Shown in pieces: positions 15,648 to 22,785 of a stretch of DNA of 22,785 nt. Under the pieces are notes generated by a model. That model was not told the DNA's origin. It was given only the letters and a program-made list of their open reading frames with translations, and searched no databases. Source of the stretch: Perkinsus olseni (taxonomy: Eukaryota; Perkinsozoa; Perkinsida; Perkinsidae); assembly GCA_013115135.1 (NCBI GenBank), contig JABANP010000683.1, forward strand, positions 1-22,785, read 5' to 3'. A program made the translations under genes and the position numbers. Each line of letters starts with the position of its first letter. Position 1 is the first letter of the stretch.

Positions 15648-15863
15648 TTAGCTCATCGGACGTTGACCGATGAGCATTGCCGAAGTGGTTCGCGTAGCGA
15701 CAATATCCGCTTCTGAGGAGAACGCCTTGGTGAGATCCTCATTGTCTATTGCTGTCAACAGGTGAATCGTGTTGATTCCCAGCTCGGACAGCTTGGCCCT
15801 GACTGGGTCGAGCGCCTTCAATGAGACCACAAGAGCCTGTAGATCCTGGTCGAATTCAGCCAT
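15648..15863 (-). CDS. Small hypothetical protein, 71 aa, SAM-like helices
   Basis: A single open frame runs from ATG 15863 to TAA 15648. The sequence reads as a helical domain: MAEFDQDLQALVVSLKALDP, then LSELGINTIHLLTAIDNEDL. The pattern of short helices with a conserved-looking L-x-x-LGI-x-x-x-x-LL resembles SAM-type domains, but only weakly. The upstream sequence is T-rich (TTTTTGTTTCC) and ends close to the ATG, so this could also be an exon after an unseen intron. I do not assign a function. Its nearest minus-strand neighbour upstream is the end of the secreted paralogue cluster, about 690 nt away. Confidence 0.5.
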   Translation of the reverse strand: MAEFDQDLQALVVSLKALDPVRAKLSELGINTIHLLTAIDNEDLTKAFSSEADIVATRTTSAMLIGQRPMS

Positions 15864-16549
15864 GTAGGAAACAAAAATTAGATTGATATCTAACCTGACA
15901 CAGCAGCCAAGCGAGCAGATCTTAGCACTCCCTCCACCTCTACCCCATTTCCAGACCTATTTAGTAAAACCCCAGAGCAATTTAGTCGGCACGCGAGACG
16001 CATCCCGATCGTCCGGGACGATTCGTCCCTCTCCCGGCCATGAGTGACGGGTGAGGCGGTGGAACGAAGGCAGAGTACCTCCTGCCGTACTGTGGGAAGT
16101 TGCTCCGAGAAGACGTTGGAGCGGTTACTATGCACCTTTGTATTTGATGCTTCAATCACGCCCAAACATTGCTCAGGTATGGAAGGCATGCCAGTCGAAG
16201 CCCCAATTCGAATGTTGCTCAAGACGACGTGGCTTGTAATGTGCAGCCTTCAGTGTTACTCGTGTTACTTGCTTGGGCCGACTCATTGCCGATCAGGTCC
16301 GCGTACTGATGGCACTAGTATTCAGGCGAGGGTAGGACGAGGTCAAAGATATTTCCCCAGCTCAACCTCTAGATACGCCACTCCTTGGGCCTACAGTGAT
16401 CGTCGAGTTCAGACAAATATCTTCCGGTCGCGCGCGGAAGATACAGAATAGCTCAAAGTAACTACCACTATTCAGCACAACACCGCCAATAATAACACAT
16501 CGACTGCCACAAGAACATCGGTTTACATGAAATGAACGCCCACGCACGT
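15864..16549. other. Intergenic, with one repeat copy
   Basis: Open frames exist on both strands at 15890-16450, but neither shows domain character or consistent splice sites. The only clear element is the repeat copy at 16341-16450. The left half could hold exons of an unrecognised minus-strand gene. Confidence 0.4.
16341..16450 (+). repeat. Second copy of the repeat found at the kinase gene 3' end
   Basis: CAGCTCAACCTCTAGATACG and CGTCGAGTTCAG then CGGTCGCGCGCGGAAGATACAG correspond, block by block, to 14441-14621. The copy is shorter and diverged. Confidence 0.6.
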
Positions 16550-17367
16550 CTACAATATCTCTGCCTTTTGGGGCACCAGCATCTTCAAACTTTTCTTTTT
16601 CCCCTCAGTAAATTCGCCCAGCATAATCACGAAACGCTTTTGTCCAACCACGACCTTGTAAAAAGTGCCTTTGAAATCGTCAACGGGACTGGTGAGAAGA
16701 AACCATCAGTCTCCATACGAAGACTATGACCCCATTGACCGCGACCATTTTTCTTAATAAAGTGAAAGACATAACGGGACTCCTCGTCAACGAAGCCGCC
16801 AGTCAACTTTCATATTAGCATAACGGTCAATGTAAGTCGAGGCCTCGTGAACCAACGTGTCGTCAGGGGATAACTCTTCAACTCTGGTGAGGTCAACCCA
16901 CTCCTGCCACAGCGGCTCCTTCTGCATCAACGTCAGCCTCAGCGCAGAGTTCTTATTTCCCGCAATGAAGTGGGTGCCGTTCGACCACTCACGACCGAGA
17001 TAGTAAAAACCGTCGTTCGAGGAGGCGATGAAGCCTTTAGTGTAACCAGTGTGATGATCGGTTTTCTTCGTTTTCAACTTCAGAGTTGATACGAATGGTG
17101 GATCAGCATCATCCGAGGAGTCCAAACCGTATATCAACAGCATCTGAAAAGCAAGATTCGAGCAAGCGTGGCGAGAGAGGTTCCCACCTGACGACCCTGG
17201 TTCGACCCCTTCAACCAACACATGAGATCGTCGGTCTCCCCATCAGAGACGAAGCCGTACATGTCCGGGGATTGGTCGCAGAGGAGATAGTCGAACGCCC
17301 GGCTTTTGCCAAATCCGGCCAGGACGGGGATGATGAGGGGAAGGAGTGGTACGGCAAGACGCAGCAT
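16550..17367 (-). pseudogene. Secreted paralogue family member 1, two frameshifts
   Basis: Exon 1 (17367-17188, 60 codons) starts with signal peptide MLRLAVPLLPLIIPVLAG and carries the family signature LCD...DDLMCWL. A 44-nt intron (17187-17144) precedes exon 2, which opens with MLLIYGLD. Exon 2 reads well to about 16806 (REWSNGTHFIAGNKN, TRVEELSPDDT), where the frame hits a TGA at 16789-16787. Homology to the other two members continues in the +1 frame (YVFHFIKKNGRGQWGHS), then returns to the original frame near 16700 (DDFKGTFYKVVVGQKRF, then IMLG) and ends at TAG 16552-16550. The two shifts cancel. This is a pseudogene, an assembly error pair, or a recoded gene. No known domain was recognised; secretion is inferred from the leader. 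Confidence 0.6.
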
Positions 17368-17673
17368 CTTTTATGATAACACTGAGAACGGTTGACCGAG
17401 AGAATTTGCAATCTCTGTAAGATATCGGAATCTTCGCTGACATTTGGCATCGTGAAAACCGGAGGACCTCACCATACCGAAGCCGACGAAAAGACCGTTC
17501 ACGTTCTACAACTATAAAACTTTCAGACGCTTCAGGCGAACGTCGTTTCTCAACAAAAGGGAGTCCATACCATCTTTCGACCGGCAGATGGACAACAGGA
17601 CAGTTCGTGAATTGAGGAGTGAACGTAATAGTAAGCAGCAGGACAACTACATCAACGACAACATGAGGACACC

Positions 17674-18682
17674 TTACAGGTCGGTAACTCTTACCCTCTT
17701 CAGCTTACGAATCGGCGTCCGCCTCCTACTTCCCCTCCTTGGCATCAGACTCTCCTCTGTCTGTTCACTTGGCTGTGGCGGTTGTTGTGGCTGTGGCTGC
17801 TGCTGCAGAGCGAGAACAACAGTACGACCATCATGACGACCCAGCATGATGGCCCGTCCTCGGCCGTCAGAGTTGAAGCCGTAGAAAGTCCCCTTGAAGG
17901 GCAGTCCAGGGACGCTGAGAATATACTCCCATCTCTGCATCTCCATCATCTGCGTCCAATCACCGTCTTGTCTTTTCTCAGAGTAAAACGTCTCATGACG
18001 AGACTTTTGTTCGACTTTCACGTTACCATCAGTCCAGACGAACTCTCGGCCGGACCGGAAGTCTTCGTCCGAGGCGACGCGATCGTCAGTGGCAAAAATT
18101 TCTTGAACCCGATCGAGGTTGGCCTTCTTCCCGGTGATCACTTCCGAATTGAAAGCAACCGTGCTCGCTCCTCATGTCGATCTCGTGCGGACCTGGACCG
18201 AGCAGGTATCCTCGATAGGCGCCCGCGGGCAGCGTGAACAGCTTCACGTGCTTCTGGTCAGTTTTGGTGGTCGGGAGGACTGAGGCGGTAATTTGGCCCG
18301 TCCGGAGACCTTCGACGAGGAGCACCTGCAGAGGAAACAGACGAGTAGTGGCGAAGGCACTGAGCAATTATCACAACACACTAACAAGGCCATGCCGCTG
18401 TAAGGACACAGAGATAGGATTCTCAGGAAGGTCAACAAGAAGTCGGATTGTCTCTCCGCTCACCTCACTGCTCCTGTTGTAATCTACTATGCAGATACGG
18501 TCGTCGTAGAGCTCGCCAACCAGTTCATATTTCCTGTCGCATAGCACAGATTCGAAGACAACGCGCTTTTTCTTTTTCAGAGACCCGGAAACGGACCTCG
18601 AAAAGCGACGAAAAAGCCCGCCTGTCGCAGCATGAGTAGCGAGAGCGGTCACGAGCAGCAGGAGGAGACGACGCGGTAGCAT
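17674..18682 (-). CDS. Secreted paralogue family member 2, one frameshift
   Basis: Exon 1 (18682-18464, 73 codons) has leader MLPRRLLLLLVTALATHA, a basic stretch SLKKKKR, and the signature VLCD...YDDRICIV. After a 138-nt intron, exon 2 begins at 18325 with VLLVEGL, the same intron position and phase as in members 1 and 3. The frame shifts by one near 18165-18178: GPGPHEID lies in one frame and EVITGKKANLDRVQ in the next. Beyond it FYSEKRQDGDWTQMM, LPFKGTFYGFN and AIMLGRHDGRTVVL align with the family. A Gln/Pro-rich extension (QQQPQPQQPPQPSEQ) is unique to this member. The frame ends at TAA 17676-17674, though a GTAAGA donor just before could lead to a further exon. No known family was recognised. 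Confidence 0.55.
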
Positions 18683-18891
18683 GAAGATGGAATAGGTTGA
18701 ACTGAGGCAATTATGGAATCTTAGGTCGAAGCTTGTCAGATACGAGTGCGGTTAACGAGGAGAACGCAGTCGTGCGCAGATCAACCTGACGACGAGAAAA
18801 GCATGAGAATCATCGTTACACAGCGTCCGGCAACTCGACAACACATCTGCACAAAGAACATCACACAGTCTCACATCATCAACATGCACTT

Positions 18892-19659
18892 CTACTTACC
18901 CCTCACCAAGACGATGGTCTTCCCAAGATAGGTAGCCAGCATGATGATGTGCTCCTTATGACCGGTATCTAGGTCATAGAAAGTTCCATGGAAAATATCC
19001 AGCACGCTCTTGACGATGTACTGGTCAGTGTGAGTGATGCTCGGCGAACTCCATTCGCCGTCCTGATTCTTGTAGCTGATACGCCAGTCGAAGGTGACCA
19101 CGTTAGCGAATCTTTCGAGCTTGACGTCACCAGCGAGGGAAACGAAGCTGCGACTTCTCGCCACACGATCGTCTGCAAGGCCAACCGCTTCGACCTTCTT
19201 CAGGAGCACTTGCTGTTCGCCGCTACCCCGACGACGCTTCAGAGACAAGAATTTGAGATCAGAGTTGCCGTTGATGTAATGAGGACCGTTCCTGAACTCC
19301 TCCCCGTGATAGGAGAAACGTATCATTCGGGATCGACGACAGAGAAAGAATCTTGGAGTTGCGGCCACCACGACCGGGCTTAGTGACGTCGAGCTGGACA
19401 ACAGTTCCTTGGGGAGGGGCACGTTTCTTCAGACCAGCGATCAAGAGCATCTGAAATATCTAAGGTTGAAGCTGGCACAACACGGATGAGCTCTTACCTG
19501 GCGAGAATTAGTATCAGGATCTTTGACGAGGCATATGGTATCGTCGAAAGGTTGACCGTTGTTGTCGTTCTCGAGATCGCACATGACGGGATCGTACTCG
19601 TACTTCTTCCCGAGGGCGACGATAAAGGCTGAGGACAGCAGAAGGGAGCTGAGCAGCAT
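18892..19659 (-). CDS. Secreted paralogue family member 3, one frameshift
   Basis: Exon 1 (19659-19498, 54 codons) starts with MLLSSLLLSSAFIVALG and carries VMCD...FDDTICLV. The intron is 47 nt (19497-19451) and exon 2 starts at 19450 with MLLIAGL. The frame changes near 19316: SLSSIPNDT is in the first frame and FSYHGEEFRNGPHYINGN in the second. The rest is open to 18892: VGLADDRVARSRS, ISYKNQDGEWSSPSI, FHGTFYDLDTG and IIMLATYLGKTIVLV. ATG 19659 was chosen because the leader starts there; the frame runs further upstream without a better signal. The end, VRGK-stop, overlaps a GTAAGT donor-like site, so a third exon is possible. All three members lie head to tail, so they probably arose by local duplication. 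Confidence 0.6.
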
Positions 19660-20179
19660 TGAAGCGAGAGGGTAAACTGAAGAACAAGGCAAGCAAACTT
19701 CAGTTTTCGACGACAACAAGCCACACTTAGGTCTTTGAAGTGACAACGGTTACCTGGCAGCTTGACGAATTACAAGTGAACGATTCATCAACCCCAACCA
19801 GCCGACCTGGCAAAGATGAAAACTTCGATTTCAAACGGTAAAACTCGAGGGTGTTGTCCTCTCAATCAGTCGGTCCCTCGAGAAGACGCGAGGAAAATGA
19901 CGAGGCAGAAGATTCTGCGAAAAGTGGTCCGGGTGAGTGCTGGCGAAGTTCCAACGCTCGCCGGACTGTCTTTCACGCGTTAAGAACAAGAACGACACTC
20001 GGTAGAGGTACTTTGGTCGTCCCCGGTGGGCCAAGCGTCTCCGTGAGGTGCGGAAAGTTTCAATTTGTTGGGTATATGTTTTAGGGCGAGCGAGATTTAT
20101 TGTGCATGTGTTTAGCGCACGCCATAGTGATCGATTTGGTGCGAGACCTTGAGAGCATATCTTGGGGTCGAGCATGAAA
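19660..20179. other. Upstream region of the secreted cluster, no gene seen
   Basis: A minus-strand open frame covers part of this (to 20229) but is Arg/Ser-rich noise and includes repeat sequence. 20109-20152 is a short block that also occurs at 10733-10775. 20151-20188 on the minus strand is a diverged copy of the hairpin element described at 20761. The promoter of member 3 should lie near the left edge. Confidence 0.4.
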
Positions 20180-20190
20180 GATACGAGAGA

Positions 20191-20620
20191 TTCCCGGTAC
20201 GAAGTAGAGATCGAACCTGCCATACCCATACGTCCCCCTTGCTGGTGACTCGGTATTGGTTGGGCCCTCCCTTTCTACACAAATTTTCACCATCTAATCA
20301 TCTGGGTTTCCGCAATCGCAGTTGTTGGTCCTGGGACTACTTAATCCTCTTTTCACCTTCTTTCTCCCTCATGCCTAATAGGCTGCCCAGTGTGGCATGC
20401 CTCCCTCCTCGCCTTCCCTGGCTGCACGACGTAGTTGTGACGAAGTTCCTCTCAAGAGCCTCCGAGCTGATGATGAGAGATTCATTAACCTCTGTTGTTT
20501 CAAGGCTCTATGGTTGGGTCTAACCATATCGGGATCCGCTTGCGCGGGTCGTGTGATGGGCGATAAGCTTCGAGCTTGTAATGCCCAGGCAATAAAGTTT
20601 GAATTGAATTGAATTGAATT
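20191..20620 (+). mobile_element. Retroposon-like insert with target-site duplication and (GAATT)4 tail
   Basis: The 11-nt string GATACGAGAGA flanks the segment exactly (20180-20190 and 20621-20631). The 3' end is AATAAAGTTT followed by four GAATT units (20601-20620), a tail of the kind left by target-primed reverse transcription. No reverse transcriptase frame is present, so it is a SINE or a 5'-truncated LINE end. A B-box-like GGTTCGATC lies near the left end (20205-20216), but on the minus strand, which is the wrong way round for a tRNA-headed SINE. Confidence 0.65.
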
Positions 20621-20760
20621 GATACGAGAGAGGCTGAGCAGTTGAGATGCGTTTTTATGTCGGCTGATGAGGGATACTCGGATCATCCTGAAAGAGGCAA
20701 GAGCGATGAATTTTTCTCACAGGAGGTAGTTGGGAGAAGGTTCTTGGCTTGACCCAATTT

Positions 20761-20788
20761 GTATCTTGCATAAGTCAACTTAAGATAC
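20761..20788 (+). repeat. Short hairpin element, single copy
   Basis: GTATCTT at the left pairs with AAGATAC at the right, giving a perfect 7-bp stem around GCATAAGTCAACTT. It is the same core that makes up the 50-bp tandem array starting near 20881. Confidence 0.8.
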
Positions 20789-20880
20789 GCTCGGCCGTTC
20801 GGATGAAAAACACTCGTAGCCGTCAAGAGTCAGCGAGAGAGTCAGTCGGTCGTCTGCATTTGATTCGTCCGTGGCAAGCA

Positions 20881-21100
20881 TGAGTCAACCTAAGATACGC
20901 TTGATTCAGCAAGCATACTCGTATCTCGCATGAGTCAACCTAAGATACGCTTGATTCAGCAAGCATACTCGTATCTCGCGTGAGTCAACCTAAGATACGC
21001 TTGGTTCAGCAAGCATACTCGTATCTCGCATGAGTCAACCTAAGATACGCTTGATTCAGCAAGCATACCCGTATCTCGCATGAGTCAACCTAAGATACGC
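20881..21100 (+). repeat. 50-bp tandem array, about 4.4 copies
   Basis: Units start at 20881, 20931, 20981 and 21031, with a partial at 21081. They are near identical; single changes occur at GCG/GCA, TTGG/TTGA and ACCC/ACTC. Each unit holds the hairpin core GTATCTCGCATGAGTCAACC ending in AAGATAC, then a CTTGATTCAGCAAGCATAC spacer. Confidence 0.95.
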
Positions 21101-21186
21101 TTTCAATTCCAACCTCCTCATATCTTGCAAGGTCAACCTAAAGATTCTCCCTTTGTCTTCAGGAGCAAGGGCATGTAACCCACGAT

Positions 21187-21284
21187 ATGAAGTCGCCCTT
21201 CAACGGGATCGTCGGCCTGACGGAAGCGATGAAGATGATGGTGAAGGACGAAGTCAAAAAGAAGAGATTAACTTTGATTAACAG
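21187..21284 (+). CDS. Possible first exon of a plus-strand gene
   Basis: ATG 21187 opens MKSPFNGIVGLTEAMKMMVK followed by a Lys-rich helix (DEVKKKRLTLIN). A GTAGTATC donor follows at 21285. A second exon may start after GCTGAAG near 21625, where a frame reading NDVDVPSTAATEATRARG is open and in phase, ending TAA near 21750. The join is speculative. I do not recognise the protein. Confidence 0.3.
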
Positions 21285-21418
21285 GTAGTATCTTAGGTTG
21301 ATCCTGGCATATCACACTCGACAAAGATTCGTCACGCTCGAATATTGAACTCGAGTTCCTACGGAACGCTTCTTGCGATTCACAGATATAATTATGATCT
21401 TCCTAAATGACTTCATCT

Positions 21419-21502
21419 TTGACCGTATCTTTGCGAATCTTTCAATCGTCATGGGTACAAACAAGTTGACCTCTGACCAAATCTCCACAATTTCCCGATA
21501 AG
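21419..21502 (-). repeat. Left arm of a diverged inverted repeat with a conserved open frame
   Basis: The reverse complement matches 21839-21923 at roughly four bases in five. On the minus strand it encodes EIWSEVNLFVPM followed by ERFAKIRSKMKS. The matching frame in the other arm keeps almost the same peptide. Confidence 0.75.
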
Positions 21503-21838
21503 ATATCTTTTCGGTCGTTCTTAAAGGGGACGGAAAATTAATTTTTCTTGGACAAGTTTTCATCCACTGCGAATACAAGTTGTAAATGCATCGAATGCTG
21601 TACTGAGCGTTGGAAGCTGAAGACGGGCGAATGACGTCGACGTCCCGAGCACAGCGGCGACCGAGGCCACCAGAGCACGCGGGGACGGCGAACCATCAGA
21701 GAAAATTGGAAAGAAACGAGATGGCGGGTTGAATAAAATTTGTTCATAAATTTAAATTAGGTGGCAGCGTGAAGATTTTTCAATTTCTGCGCTGAATTGG
21801 TGTCAAGTTCGTTCAAGTGGACCGAAGAAAGATTTTTC

Positions 21839-21923
21839 CTTATCGGTAAATAGTTTACATTTGGTCGGAGGTCGACCTGTTTGTTCCCATGGTGATTAAA
21901 AGATTCGCAAAGATACGGTCCAA
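21839..21923 (+). repeat. Right arm of the diverged inverted repeat
   Basis: It encodes YIWSEVDLFVPM followed by KRFAKIRSKVRS on the plus strand. Between the arms are 336 nt; weaker similarity continues inward from both arms. Confidence 0.75.
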
Positions 21924-22152
21924 GGTCCGCTCTTTGTGGTTCCTCGCTCACACGTTGACTTCAATCTTGTGGGGACCCCCTTCAATTCGGGAAAGCATCT
22001 GCCCTGATGACGAGTGTAGTACTAAGACTTCCTCTGGTGGTATATACGACCTTGTTCGTATCTTTCATGCTCAACCTGTAAGATATTTCAGAGCTGGAGC
22101 CCGTTTTGTGGGATGGTCGAGGAGAATGTGGTGAGCGATAAATTGGCGAGAG

Positions 22153-22227
22153 GGTTGGATGAAGGTGACGAAGGAGGACGTCAGCCTGGGGGCCATCGTA
22201 GAGGAAGTGGTGGAATTAATGAAGTAA
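22153..22227 (+). CDS. Possible terminal exon
   Basis: After an acceptor-like GCGAGAG, the frame GWMKVTKEDVSLGAIVEEVV runs to ELMK and TAA at 22225-22227. The composition (acidic helix) is protein-like, but there is no assigned upstream exon and no recognised family. It may belong with the exon candidate at 21187. Confidence 0.3.
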   Translation, partial: GWMKVTKEDVSLGAIVEEVVELMK

Positions 22228-22262
22228 TAATACCCCTGGGGGGATTCGATCCAGCGACCTTT
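22226..22262 (-). other. tRNA B-box-like fragment (minus)
   Basis: On the minus strand GGTCGCTGGATCGAATCCCC resembles a variable loop and T arm. It faces the similar fragment at 22344-22376. No full cloverleaf was drawn. Confidence 0.3.
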
Positions 22263-22343
22263 TGGTTATTCATCACCTTGGGATGGTTTGCGCTGGTAGT
22301 GCGTTGTACTTTTCGAAATTTGGTAATTTTTTGACTGTTGCGA

Positions 22344-22380
22344 TTTGCTGCCGCAGGTTCGAATCCTGGCAGAGGCGTTT
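22344..22380 (+). other. tRNA 3'-half-like fragment (plus) followed by T5
   Basis: GCCGCAGGTTCGAATCCTGG looks like a T arm with a consensus B-box, followed by CAGAGGCG and TTTTT, a Pol III-type end. A matching 5' half with an A-box was not found directly upstream. Confidence 0.4.
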
Positions 22381-22401
22381 TTCGCGTCATTTTTTTGTCA
22401 G

Positions 22402-22561
22402 GTTCGGATTAGATGGTCAGAATATGCCGACCAAGTCTGATGAAGTTGCTTTGGAGAACCAAACGGGATGGGGGGAGGAGGGGCCAATGGTGAAGGCCTC
22501 CGAACGCCACGTCGCTAAGGCTGTCTATGCTGTGGTAATGATGGGAATCTTACTGGCTTGA
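22402..22561 (+). CDS. Possible last exon, hydrophobic C-terminus
   Basis: It follows a strong T-rich acceptor (TTTTTTTGTCAG at 22390-22401). The frame reads FGLDGQNMPTKSDEVALENQ, later VKASERHVAKAVYAVV and MMGILLA, ending TGA 22559-22561. The end looks like a short membrane segment. An ATG at 22424 would allow a 45-aa stand-alone ORF. Function unknown. Confidence 0.35.
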
Positions 22562-22567
22562 AGGTGG

Positions 22568-22706
22568 CAGGAATCTTTAGGTTGAATTTGACAGGAATCT
22601 TTAGGTTGAATTTGACAGGAATCTTTAGGTTGAATTTGGCAGGAATCTTTAGGTTGAATTTGACAGGAATCTTTAGGTTGAATTTGACAGGAATCTTTAG
22701 GTTGAT
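22568..22706 (+). repeat. 24-bp tandem array, six copies
   Basis: Units start at 22568, 22592, 22616, 22640, 22664 and 22688. The unit is CAGGAATCTTTAGGTTGAAT plus TTGA and is nearly invariant. Because 24 is divisible by three, it stays open on both strands (GIFRLNLT on plus, KFNLKIPV on minus), which creates false ORFs. Confidence 0.95.
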
Positions 22707-22731
22707 GACGCTTATGATGATAATTTCGTGG

Positions 22732-22745
22732 CGCGCGAAGTTCAT
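22732..22745 (+). repeat. 14-nt dispersed block, copy 4
   Basis: AATTTCGTGGCGCG again, preceded by AT as in copies 1 and 3. No gene model covers this place. Confidence 0.8.
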
Positions 22746-22785
22746 CCAGCGTATCTTTGCCACTTGTGAAACTCAGGGTTGATAG

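Noticed and set aside
19831..20229. 132-codon minus-strand frame
   Set aside because: It is Arg/Ser/Thr-rich, spans repeat sequence and a tRNA-like T arm, and has no splice or domain support.
20881..21100. CRISPR-like array of 50-bp units
   Set aside because: The spacer parts are as conserved as the repeat parts, so it is a simple tandem repeat in a eukaryotic genome.
22558..22782. Overlapping open frames on both strands with 8-residue repeats
   Set aside because: They are the product of a 24-bp tandem array whose unit length keeps every frame open. There is no start, splice or domain evidence.

Overview
This is a stretch of a compact eukaryotic nuclear genome. Genes are split by many short GT-AG introns (mostly 41-56 nt, with a few longer ones), tRNA genes sit inside introns, and nothing has an operon-like or bacterial layout. 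The combination of tiny introns, secreted coiled-coil proteins and tandem secreted paralogues resembles an alveolate protist of the Perkinsus type. That is an inference from general knowledge; nothing here proves the species.

Layout from left to right. (1) 199-5059, minus strand: a many-exon gene for a long coiled-coil protein with a candidate signal peptide. Most splice sites can be read and the phases agree. (2) About 5176-9780, minus: a second many-exon gene with an N-terminal coiled-coil stalk and a C-terminal kinesin motor-like region whose ATP-binding motifs look degenerate. A tRNA-Thr-like gene lies in one of its introns on the opposite strand. (3) 10109-10700, minus: a small gene with a hydrophobic N-terminal leader and an acidic Ser/Thr-rich tail. 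(4) 10894-14793, plus: a complete SNF1/AMPK catalytic-subunit gene, reconstructed as 14 exons (536 codons plus stop). It has a kinase domain, a UBA-like domain and a KA1-like C-terminus, and carries a tRNA-Val(AAC) gene in intron 11. (5) 14794-16549: mostly non-coding, with a second tRNA-Val(AAC), a repeat shared with the kinase gene's 3' end, and a small 71-aa ORF. (6) 16550-19659, minus: three tandem paralogues of a secreted protein family I do not recognise, each with at least one apparent frameshift. (7) 19660-22785: repeat-rich. It holds a roughly 430-bp retroposon-like insert with an 11-nt target-site duplication and a (GAATT)4 tail, a 50-bp tandem array built on a small hairpin, a pair of diverged inverted repeats, tRNA-like fragments, scattered plus-strand exon candidates, and a 24-bp tandem array.

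The genes do not form an obvious pathway. The main points of interest are the kinesin-like protein that seems to lack its nucleotide-binding motifs, the secreted paralogue cluster with frameshifts, and a set of short dispersed sequences. One of these is a 14-nt block found in introns; the other is a hairpin with GTATCT/AGATAC ends.

All exon models were built by eye from reading frame, GT-AG sites and phase. They have not been tested against transcripts.
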